Shown here one piece after another: positions 1 to 5,494 of a stretch of 6,879 nt of DNA. The notes under the pieces are model-generated. The model was not told the DNA's origin. It was given only the letters and a program-made list of their open reading frames with translations, and ran no database searches. The position numbers and the translations under genes were made by a program. Each line of letters begins with the position of its first letter. Positions within the stretch are counted from its first letter, which is position 1. The stretch covers positions 1 to 6,879 of the forward strand of contig CAJVYT010000233.1 in assembly GCA_913009765.1 (NCBI GenBank), written 5' to 3'. This DNA comes from an uncultured candidate division Zixibacteria bacterium. Lineage in GTDB: Bacteria; Zixibacteria; MSB-5A5; GN15; FEB-12.

Positions 1-1
1 T

Positions 2-49
2 GATTTTCCTAATATGTTTGAGCACTGGAAATATGGCTTTCGACCATAG
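2..49 (+). CDS. Group II intron reverse transcriptase/maturase, C-terminal end (partial)
   Basis: Only the last 15 codons are present, in the frame starting at base 2 and stopping at TAG 47-49. They read DFPNMFEHWKYGFRP. The F-x-HW-x-x-G pattern just before the stop is typical of the extreme C terminus of LtrA-type proteins, which reverse-transcribe the intron during retrohoming and help it fold for splicing. Catalytic reverse transcriptase and endonuclease parts lie upstream of the window. The match is supported by position: domain V of a group II intron follows 29 bases after the stop. The start is missing, so nothing can be said about integrity. Confidence 0.75.
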   Translation, partial: DFPNMFEHWKYGFRP

Positions 50-78
50 CAACTACAAATCGGAGTTCTTATCAGGAA

Positions 79-112
79 GAGCCGTATGAATCGAGAGGTT
101 CACGTACGGTTC
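79..112 (+). ncRNA. Group II intron domain V (catalytic hairpin)
   Basis: This is a 34-nt hairpin of the canonical size. Bases 79-85 pair with 106-112, with one G-U pair. A86-T105 and T87-A102 flank a two-base bulge at C103-G104. Bases 88-92 pair with 97-101 with one wobble, under a GAGA tetraloop at 93-96. The catalytic triad AGC is at 80-82. These are the hallmarks of the RNA active site that binds the catalytic metal ions in self-splicing. It lies 29 bases after the maturase stop, as expected. The AGC triad fits IIA/IIB-type introns rather than IIC. Confidence 0.88.
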
Positions 113-130
113 TGTGAGAGGTTTGGGTTA

Positions 131-179
131 TAACGCCGTTAATAAACCTTACCACCAAACAGGACAAAATACTACCACC
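131..179 (+). repeat. Terminal inverted repeat, istB-side end of the IS
   Basis: Aligned without gaps to the reverse complement of 4180-4228, 33 of 49 bases match by hand count. The match includes the outer 8-mer TAACGCCG (131-138) and two TACCAC motifs at 150-155 and 173-178. The motifs are 23 bp apart, about two helical turns. Repeated internal motifs at both ends are how IS21-family IstA recognises its DNA, so I infer that these are transposase binding sites. A further GTT at 127-129 also matches the other end. Confidence 0.85.
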
Positions 180-416
180 CTTTTGAGTTGTTGATCTGCT
201 GCAGGATTCAGAGGGCAGTTATTTGCATGATTCCGGTGAAGATTTTCATGTTCGTTTTGCTTTTTAAAACAAGCGACTTTATCAGAGTAAGCTATGCTTC
301 TGATTTCGGGGTGTAGTATACTTTCTATCTCGGTGATTATAAGCCACATTAGAGTATTAAAAAAGGTACTAACTATTGTCAGCACCTTTCCATCTGTTCT
401 GCTTGTTTGGCTTATG
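180..416. other. IS internal region downstream of istB, no convincing gene
   Basis: These 237 bases lie between the istB stop and the terminal repeat. A 117-codon frame on the - strand (149-502) crosses the region, but its first 86 bases lie inside istB in another frame and it ends beyond the terminal repeat. I recognise no domain in it and do not call it a gene. No clear rho-independent terminator hairpin was found. The stretch may be a 3' untranslated tail of the operon or a decayed extra gene. Confidence 0.4.
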
Positions 417-1247
417 CTACCCAGTTTCTGACTTTTCCTGTTTCTTTTCAGCATACTTTTTTTGTAGTAATTCACTCTCGTATTGCCGGTAACTTGGGCC
501 ATTGATCTTTACAATAACTGAGTGATGGTGGATACGATCCAAAATGGCTGTTGTAGTGATAGGGTCACCCAGGAACTCTGGCCAGTCCTGCTCCTCGATA
601 TTAGTAGTAAAGATCAGGGACTTCTTATCGTTGTATCGCTTATCGATCACTTTAAAGAGAAGGTGAGCTTCCTTAACGACCTGTAGCTCCAGGCGGTCAT
701 GTCCCATCTCATCGATCAAGAGTAGCTCTGGATTGATGTACTTTTTCATTCTCTTGTCCAGAGTCTTTTCATAGACTCCTGCGTTCAGATCATTAATCAG
801 ATCACTGCAGGTAGTGTAATAGGTCTTGTATCCTTTCTGACAAGCCATCAAGGCGAGGCTTCTCGCGATATGTGATTTCCCCACTCCGTTGGTTATACTT
901 GTAAAAAGGATTGACTCATTTCTCTCGATGAACTGCAGCGAGGCCAGGTCCATGATCAGCCTGCGGTCCAGCTTTGGCTGGAAGTCAAAATCAAAGTCTG
1001 CCAGTAATTTCAGAGGCTGGGGCAATCTGCTGCTTTTAATAAGGGTCTCAACACGCCTCTGCTGCTTAGCAATGGCTTCGGTCTGGATAATCTGATTAAT
1101 GAACTGATAGTACCCAAGAGTGTTTTCATTGGCCCGATCAACCATCTGCTGGTACTCTTCCGGTAGAACCTTTAGTCCAAGATATCGGCAGTTTTCCCGG
1201 AACTGCTCCTGTTCTTTGAGTGTTTTGCTTGTGTTTCTATTACTCAT
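417..1247 (-). CDS. istB: IstB-like AAA+ ATPase, IS21-family transposition helper
   Basis: This 276-residue protein has the size and layout of IstB. An N-terminal helical part (about 1-105) precedes an AAA+ core with a Walker A region at 117-125 (SITNGVGKS), Walker B LLLIDE at 175-180, a sensor-1-type FTTN at 213-216, and an LDRI-x-H arginine-finger region at 236-241. In IS21, IstB forms an ATP-dependent assembly on target DNA and stimulates the IstA transposase. The ATG overlaps the end of istA by 8 bp, which implies translational coupling. One oddity is the P-loop, which lacks the first glycine of the usual G-x4-GK(S/T) and looks one residue longer than in typical IstB. DnaC/DnaA-like ATPases share the fold, but linkage to istA settles the call. 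Confidence 0.93.
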   Translation of the reverse strand: MSNRNTSKTLKEQEQFRENCRYLGLKVLPEEYQQMVDRANENTLGYYQFINQIIQTEAIAKQQRRVETLIKSSRLPQPLKLLADFDFDFQPKLDRRLIMDLASLQFIERNESILFTSITNGVGKSHIARSLALMACQKGYKTYYTTCSDLINDLNAGVYEKTLDKRMKKYINPELLLIDEMGHDRLELQVVKEAHLLFKVIDKRYNDKKSLIFTTNIEEQDWPEFLGDPITTTAILDRIHHHSVIVKINGPSYRQYESELLQKKYAEKKQEKSETG

Positions 1248-2685
1248 AACTATTGTTGTTTTCGGGTTTAAAGGATAATTTGATACTATATCTGGGCTCA
1301 GAGTTGTTCACAAGGAACCCTTCGATAGTCCCTGATTCAAAGACTCTGTATTGCAGTGCCCTTCGAACTGCCACCATGATATCATCAATGCGGTAGTTTA
1401 CTTTCATCGATAGCAGGTTGCGCAAATGATGACGCCAGGATCCCGGCTTATGCCGCTTGATTTGTTTGATATACTCACTCATCTCAGGTGAGAAGCTTTC
1501 CAAACGGGCAATCACATCAGCTATAAGCAGGTCAGGTTTCTTTCTCGCCTTCTCAACAACCCCAACATAGCGCTCCTTACGATCTTTCTCTGCCAGTGGA
1601 TGAGTGGCCAGCAACTCGCCATTGGATGAGTAAACCATCAAATACTGATCTGTAATGCGAACCGGGCAGACTTCATACATGTAATTCTGTGGTACCACAT
1701 ACTGGTAGCCCTTCCATTGCACACACGACTCCTGGTTCACAATAAGGGGTACTACCAGAGAAGTATCAAAGTGATTAACAGGCAGAGCCTGTAAAAAGGG
1801 ATGCTCATGGATGTACATATCAATGGGCCTTTTTCTGGTCGTACCATGCTTGCGAAGATCATTGACACCCTCAAGCCACCTTTGTAACTGTTGTTTCAGA
1901 TCATCAATGTCCCTGAACTCGCGGCCATTTAAAAAACTCCTTTCAAGATAATAAAACGGACGCTCGACTTTCAGGTTTTCAGTAGGCTTTCCAGGATGGA
2001 TAGTAAGGGGACGGAATCGGTAATGGGTGGCAAATTCAAGGTACTTTGCATTAAAGACCGGCCGGCCAGCCTCCCAGCGATCTACACACGCCTTCTGGTT
2101 ATCACTCTTGATCTCTTTAGGGACTCCATCGAGATAAATAAACGCATTAATAAGAGATTGAAAAAGAGTCTTCTGCTTTTTGTCTTTCACCACTTCGATG
2201 TATTGTCTGCGGGAGTAGCCCAGTATATAACTCAAGAAAGTAACCTGCTCTGTTTTGCCGGACAAAGTAAACGGGATCTTATAATCACTCCAATCGTGAG
2301 CAGCCCGCTGACCAGGTAGCGTTTCCACCATACGAACCGGCGTTTTTGATGCCACCTTACGCACACTGCTCAGGTAATCACCCACGATGGTGATTCCTCC
2401 GTCAAAACCCCTCTGCTTTATGTGCTCATATACCCGCTGTCCGGTGATATCACTGTATTTCTCTAACAGTTCACCGATAAACTCCTTATATGTATCCAAC
2501 TTACTTGGGTATTTCTTTTTAGGTTTTATCTGCTTACTTTGGGTGGTAGTGCGTGAAGCCGAGTTTGCTGCCAGCAAGCGACAAACCCGCTCACGTGAGA
2601 TACCCAACTCTTTGGATAACCCGCGCATTGACCAGCCCTGACCATGAAGCGTGATTACAGTGTTTTCTAAACTCTCATTTTTCAT
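1240..2685 (-). CDS. istA: IstA-like DDE transposase, IS21 family
   Basis: This 481-residue protein catalyses strand transfer of the element. Residues about 8-40 form a helix-turn-helix (GWSMRGLSKELGISRERVCR). A second DNA-binding part follows to about 115. The RNase H-like core carries candidate catalytic residues D131 (HDW), D195 (SDN) and E241 (KVER). The KVER context and the 45-residue D-to-E gap suit IS21 integrases. A C-terminal beta-rich DNA-binding domain lies at about 315-365, and a tail at about 395-481 may contact IstB. The length is close to the family norm (about 400-520). The ATG overlaps the end of the ParB-like gene by 11 bp, and the stop lies inside istB. The frame is uninterrupted. 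Confidence 0.95.
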   Translation of the reverse strand: MKNESLENTVITLHGQGWSMRGLSKELGISRERVCRLLAANSASRTTTQSKQIKPKKKYPSKLDTYKEFIGELLEKYSDITGQRVYEHIKQRGFDGGITIVGDYLSSVRKVASKTPVRMVETLPGQRAAHDWSDYKIPFTLSGKTEQVTFLSYILGYSRRQYIEVVKDKKQKTLFQSLINAFIYLDGVPKEIKSDNQKACVDRWEAGRPVFNAKYLEFATHYRFRPLTIHPGKPTENLKVERPFYYLERSFLNGREFRDIDDLKQQLQRWLEGVNDLRKHGTTRKRPIDMYIHEHPFLQALPVNHFDTSLVVPLIVNQESCVQWKGYQYVVPQNYMYEVCPVRITDQYLMVYSSNGELLATHPLAEKDRKERYVGVVEKARKKPDLLIADVIARLESFSPEMSEYIKQIKRHKPGSWRHHLRNLLSMKVNYRIDDIMVAVRRALQYRVFESGTIEGFLVNNSEPRYSIKLSFKPENNNSYE

Positions 2686-3592
2686 CTTGTTGTGTTGATT
2701 TATGGATTTGTAATTGTGTAATGACTTTTGTTAGTTTACTTATGCACCCTGTTACCTTTTCTACAATTGGAGTAATGATCACGCTCTCGCTCCGACTTAA
2801 CATGTCCACGCGCTGATCACCTATGCGCGAAAGCAGGATATGAACACCCTGGAGTACATGCATCATAGAATGCATCAGGTCATTACCGTATGCGGACAGC
2901 CGTACATCATAGAACTCTTGCTGTAAATGGGACTCTTCATGTTTTAGTACATGCTCGGGATGGGTAAGAATATACTGCTGCTGATCTTCATCTTTTGCCT
3001 TTAAAAAAACCTCCACTAGCATATCACTCTGGCGACTGGTAAGATTAAAATTGATAATCGCACTGGCAACTGCACATTGGTTGCCGCGCGGCAACCGGAT
3101 AAGGGCCCTGGCCTGACTGCTCGAGAGTACTCCCATCATGATCTGTGAGGAGACCTTTTCATCTATCTTTTCAATTAGCGACAGGCGGCGACTTACCCAC
3201 GAGCGGCTGTATCCTATAAGTTCAGCCAAACTCTGCTGGTCCAGGGAGTGGATCTGTTGTAAATCCTGTAACACAAGAGCCTCCTCCCAGGCTTCCATTG
3301 AACGGTGCGGACGGTTATAACTCAATAGCAATACCTTGGCCCCGGGTAAATCAATATCCAGTACGCGGCATTGAAGTGTTTCTATTAAAAGGTTTTCCGA
3401 AGCATAAAACCTCTTAAATCCATCTATTAATTGGTACTTGTCCTGGTGCATGCGGGCTATTACCGGTTGCAATTGACCATGAACACGCATTGACTTTTCG
3501 ACCTGCAGGATCCTGACCGGATTAACAATGCGAACACTTGCAAGTGATAAATCAAATTCACTTAAAGGGATCTCCTGGATTACCGTACTCAT
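2675..3592 (-). CDS. ParB/Spo0J-like DNA-binding protein carried by the IS
   Basis: This 305-residue protein has the ParB order of domains. An N-terminal ParB/sulfiredoxin-type fold (about 5-95) contains GQLQPV at 39-44 and DGFKRFYA at 57-64. The latter corresponds to the box II motif GERRxRA that binds CTP in true ParB, but here it is degenerate. A helix-turn-helix follows at about 118-139 (SLAELIGYSRSWVSRRL), with a helical KorB-type continuation to about 170. The long helical C terminus (about 220-300) could dimerise. Chromosomal and plasmid ParB bind parS and work with ParA, but no parA lies nearby. The 11-bp overlap with istA suggests a role in transposition, regulation or target choice, which is inference. 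A 21-bp repeat sits 52 bp before the ATG. Confidence 0.85.
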   Translation of the reverse strand: MSTVIQEIPLSEFDLSLASVRIVNPVRILQVEKSMRVHGQLQPVIARMHQDKYQLIDGFKRFYASENLLIETLQCRVLDIDLPGAKVLLLSYNRPHRSMEAWEEALVLQDLQQIHSLDQQSLAELIGYSRSWVSRRLSLIEKIDEKVSSQIMMGVLSSSQARALIRLPRGNQCAVASAIINFNLTSRQSDMLVEVFLKAKDEDQQQYILTHPEHVLKHEESHLQQEFYDVRLSAYGNDLMHSMMHVLQGVHILLSRIGDQRVDMLSRSESVIITPIVEKVTGCISKLTKVITQLQIHKSTQQDEK

Positions 3593-3643
3593 CGCAGCTA
3601 TTTTTAGTCCAGGTAAATCTAAAGAGCTGTTTTTTCTTAAACG

Positions 3644-3664
3644 AACGTGTCCGTCTTTACAATC
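3644..3664 (+). repeat. 21-bp direct repeat, copy 1
   Basis: This copy is identical to the one at 3724-3744 and contains gtccgtctttacaatc. It overlaps the stop codon of the zinc-finger gene and lies in the 70-bp leader of the ParB-like gene. It is not translated in the frame used by copies 2 and 3, which argues for a function at the DNA or RNA level. Confidence 0.8.
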
Positions 3665-4127
3665 AACCCGGATTTAGTCGCGAAAATGCATCTATACCTG
3701 TCTGAACATGCATTTGAAGCAATAACGTGTCCGTCTTTACAATCTTTCCTTTTTTTACCTTAAAACCCATGTAAACCCCGTCTCGCAATGGCTGTAGAAG
3801 TAACGCGTCCGTCTTTACAATCATTTGTCCAGGTTCTTTTTGACGCTTTTTGTTGCGCTTCTGCTGCAACTCCAGATTGCGCTTTACGTATTCAGGATGA
3901 GCATCCCTGTAGCGCCTCTGATACTCATGTGCCGGATAGGCATCTCGCCAACGCTTATTTCGCTTTCGCTGCAATAACTTGAACTTGGAACTTGGTATAG
4001 TTCTTCTGTCAAATAAACGCTTGCGCGCATTTTGACACGCTAATGAAGAACAATACTTTTGTCTTTTAATACGGGGATTTAGTGGTACGATTTTGCCACA
4101 ATGACAACAGGTAAAGGTTCGGGACAT
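3663..4127 (-). CDS. Small basic Cys4 zinc-finger protein, first gene of the IS operon
   Basis: I do not recognise a named family. I chose ATG at 4127, giving 154 residues; a TTG two codons earlier at 4133 is possible. The N terminus has CCHC (residues 7-10 from this ATG) and YCSSLAC (25-31), giving a C-x2-C-x15-C-x4-C pattern that should bind one zinc ion. A highly basic region follows (about 32-100), rich in Arg, Lys and Tyr, with YRDAHPEYVKRN, and likely contacts nucleic acid. The last 50 residues include a repeated IVKTD-x-LLLQ, created by the 21-bp DNA repeats, so this tail may be shaped by the DNA signal rather than by protein function. Placement upstream of the ParB-like and istA genes suggests a DNA-binding accessory or regulatory factor of the element. 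Confidence 0.7.
   Translation of the reverse strand: MSRTFTCCHCGKIVPLNPRIKRQKYCSSLACQNARKRLFDRRTIPSSKFKLLQRKRNKRWRDAYPAHEYQRRYRDAHPEYVKRNLELQQKRNKKRQKEPGQMIVKTDALLLQPLRDGVYMGFKVKKGKIVKTDTLLLQMHVQTGIDAFSRLNPG
3724..3744 (+). repeat. 21-bp direct repeat, copy 2
   Basis: This copy starts exactly 80 bp from copy 1 and is identical over 21 bases. It lies inside the 3' end of the zinc-finger gene, where it encodes IVKTDTL. It is not palindromic. Confidence 0.8.
3802..3822 (+). repeat. 21-bp direct repeat, copy 3
   Basis: This copy starts 78 bp from copy 2 with one substitution (aacgcg for aacgtg). It encodes IVKTDAL in the same frame as copy 2. Three copies in tandem next to a ParB-like gene resemble operator or iteron arrays, which is inference. 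Confidence 0.78.
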
Positions 4128-4170
4128 GATCAAATTCTTTCTTTCCCGAAAATTTATCGTTTTATTTTGA

Positions 4171-4176
4171 ATTATA
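4171..4176 (-). promoter_or_regulatory. Candidate -10 box for the IS operon
   Basis: On the - strand this reads TATAAT, 43 bases before the ATG at 4127. No good -35 or Bacteroidota -33 TTTG element was found at the right distance. The region where a -35 would lie overlaps the inner TACCAC motif, so IstA bound to the end might repress its own operon. This rests on one hexamer and is speculative. Confidence 0.25.
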
Positions 4177-4179
4177 TTA

Positions 4180-4228
4180 GGTGGTAGTGGTTTTTACCGG
4201 AAAGTGGTAGTGGTTAACTCCGGCGTTA
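4180..4228 (-). repeat. Terminal inverted repeat, zinc-finger-side end of the IS
   Basis: Read on the - strand, it starts TAACGCCG (4228-4221) and carries TACCAC at 4209-4204 and 4186-4181, in the same register as the opposite end. Each motif is preceded by an extra CCAC (CCACTACCAC), so this end has a denser repeat structure. Outer similarity continues as GTT at 4230-4232. Confidence 0.85.
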
Positions 4229-4369
4229 AAACTTTTCCTTGGTCAATTCTTGTTTTATAATAAACCTTCATCTCTGTATTATGAAGAATGGCATTTTTTG
4301 CACATTGGTCAAGTAGGCTTTTTATTTTCTTGTTTGCCAAATTACTTACTTTTGTTTTGCCTTTTTTTA

Positions 4370-5251
4370 TTAGTCATTTTCTTCGTAATAATACGAATAA
4401 TCAATTCCTTTCATAAACATTTCGCGGTCGTTGATTTTATCGGTTAAAGCGTTTTTTAATAGTTTTTTTAGAACATTGCTGTTTGTCGGACTTTGCATCA
4501 TTGCGTTCATATAATCTCTTTTGCTTATTCTACTCCAATCTATGCATTTTTTTAGGCGTTTTTTTAGTATCAAATCCAACCATATTCTGGTGCTTCTGCC
4601 ATTACCTTCCATAAAAGGATGTGCGATATTCATTTCTACATATTTGTTGATGATTTCGTCAAATGTCGTTTCGGGCATAGCTTCTATTTGCTTTAATGTG
4701 TCGCCTAAAAAGTGTGATACGGCAAATTGAAAACCACCTTTTGAAATATTTTTTTGTCTGATTTGTCCGGCGAAATCATACAATCCCCCAAACAAATAAG
4801 CGTGTATTTGTTGCAAACCTTTTGTTGTACCAACTTCAATACTATTTATAAAAGAACTTTCAAACAATGCATATGCTTTTGACTTGCTTTTCCCGTCTAT
4901 ACTTTCATCACTGTATGTAAACCATTCAATAAATCGGTTTGCTTTTTTGCTAGGAAACTCTTTACCCAATGCAATAATACCGTCATAATCCAACATATCG
5001 GCTAAACGCTTTTTCCCATCAGGTGCAATAATTTTCAACTGGGTAGTAGCACTAACCACTTGGTTTTTTTCCTTCTTTAACTTGGCTTTAAGGTATTTCC
5101 AATAGTTACGAGTTTTGGTATAATCATCTTGGTCGGTAAGAACTGCAACAATATCCAACACAGAGAACCACCATTTTGCATTTTCTTCGTCCCAAATCGC
5201 ACGCACTTCGCGGTCGTCAAAAAAACGTATGGAAACTTTTGTATTACTCAT
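4370..5251 (-). CDS. Fic-domain protein with N-terminal BRO-N domain
   Basis: This 293-residue protein joins two modules. Residues about 1-112 resemble the BRO-N domain of phage antirepressors and DinD-like proteins ([40 protein letters not shown]). Residues about 125-270 form a Fic fold with the catalytic motif [12 protein letters not shown] at 211-222 and a flap GGFQFA at 172-177. Fic enzymes usually transfer AMP from ATP to target hydroxyls, and H211 would be the catalytic base. The C terminus reads SYYYEEND (286-293), close to the class III inhibitory motif (S/T)xxxE(G/N) but with E at the G/N position. I see no separate antitoxin gene, and the gene stands alone on its strand between the IS and the repeat-rich spacer. 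Its target is unknown. No strong ribosome binding site precedes the ATG. Confidence 0.9.
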   Translation of the reverse strand: MSNTKVSIRFFDDREVRAIWDEENAKWWFSVLDIVAVLTDQDDYTKTRNYWKYLKAKLKKEKNQVVSATTQLKIIAPDGKKRLADMLDYDGIIALGKEFPSKKANRFIEWFTYSDESIDGKSKSKAYALFESSFINSIEVGTTKGLQQIHAYLFGGLYDFAGQIRQKNISKGGFQFAVSHFLGDTLKQIEAMPETTFDEIINKYVEMNIAHPFMEGNGRSTRIWLDLILKKRLKKCIDWSRISKRDYMNAMMQSPTNSNVLKKLLKNALTDKINDREMFMKGIDYSYYYEEND

Positions 5252-5349
5252 TATTAATGTTACCTATTCTGTCAATCTAAAATTTTTTGTCATAAATTAA
5301 GATAATTTCTATCATATAGTTTCTATCTGCTGTGTCACATTACAATGAC

Positions 5350-5380
5350 CGCCAACGGTTGGCATATGAGGCGTTGGGCG
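5350..5380. repeat. attC-like imperfect hairpin
   Basis: Bases 5350-5357 (CGCCAACG) pair with 5372-5380 (CGTTGGGCG), leaving one extrahelical G at 5376. GTTGGGC at 5373-5379 fits the integron core GTTRRRY. The opposite arm does not fit RYYYAAC exactly, so the attC assignment is tentative. A smaller perfect palindrome, GCCAACGGTTGGC, occupies 5351-5363. Confidence 0.35.
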
Positions 5381-5431
5381 TTTTGAAACACCTAACTTTC
5401 AATTTACCGCACTGTTTATTTATACGCCCAA
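5374..5431. repeat. 8-bp inverted repeat TTGGGCGT / ACGCCCAA
   Basis: TTGGGCGT at 5374-5381 is the exact reverse complement of ACGCCCAA at 5424-5431, with 42 bases between. A further ACGCCCAA starts at 5451, so the same core appears three times in about 90 bases of otherwise AT-rich spacer. Confidence 0.5.
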
Positions 5432-5450
5432 GCTTTGTTATAACCGAAAC

Positions 5451-5483
5451 ACGCCCAATGACTTATATGCATTGTTGGGGTGT
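5451..5483. repeat. Second attC-like imperfect hairpin
   Basis: ACGCCC at 5451-5456 pairs with GGGTGT at 5478-5483 (one G-T), and AATG at 5457-5460 pairs with CATT at 5470-5473. This leaves four extrahelical bases (GTTG) on one side and a 9-base loop. Extrahelical bases on one arm are a feature of attC sites. It lies just after the stop of the dual-OB gene, where a cassette recombination site would be expected, but the core boxes are not canonical. Confidence 0.35.
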
Positions 5484-5494
5484 CGTTATTATTA

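Larger units (their letters stand above)
1..126 (+). mobile_element. Group II intron, 3' fragment cut by the IS end
   Basis: The segment holds the last codons of an intron-encoded protein, a short linker, a full domain V and the first strand of domain VI (about 116-126). That is the normal order at the 3' end of a bacterial group II intron. The second strand of domain VI and the 3' splice site cannot be identified with confidence, because sequence matching the terminal repeat of the neighbouring IS begins at about 127. I infer that the IS21-like element interrupted domain VI, or that a rearrangement joined the two. The 5' part of the intron lies outside the window. The boundary at 126 is approximate. 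Confidence 0.8.
127..4232 (-). mobile_element. IS21-like insertion sequence with two extra genes (about 4.1 kb)
   Basis: The element is bounded by inverted repeats and carries istA and istB in the overlapping arrangement usual for IS21. It also carries a zinc-finger gene and a ParB-like gene upstream in the same direction. All four frames are open, so it may be active. Typical IS21 elements are about 2 to 2.5 kb with istA and istB only, so this one is nearly twice that size. The exact tips are uncertain: similarity between the ends stops at 127 and 4232, the expected TG/CA dinucleotides are not seen there, and I see no target-site duplication. This could mean the flanks were rearranged or that the true tips differ by a few bases. 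Confidence 0.85.

Noticed and set aside
149..502. 117-codon open frame on the - strand at the end of the IS
   Set aside because: It starts inside istB in another frame, runs through the terminal repeat into the intron-side junction, and shows no recognisable domain.
1996..2319. 107-codon frame on the + strand within istA
   Set aside because: It is antisense to the conserved transposase core and has no domain of its own.
3644..3822. Possible CRISPR array
   Set aside because: There are only three 21-bp repeats, with 57-59 bp between them. Two of them lie within a coding frame and no cas genes are present.
4250..4447. 65-codon frame on the + strand with a hydrophobic stretch
   Set aside because: It overlaps the end of the Fic gene on the opposite strand. 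The Phe/Leu-rich stretch follows from T-rich DNA, and no start context supports it.
5262..5275. TTGACA on the - strand before the Fic gene as a -35 box
   Set aside because: It lies only about 20 bases before the ATG, which leaves no room for a -10 and a leader.
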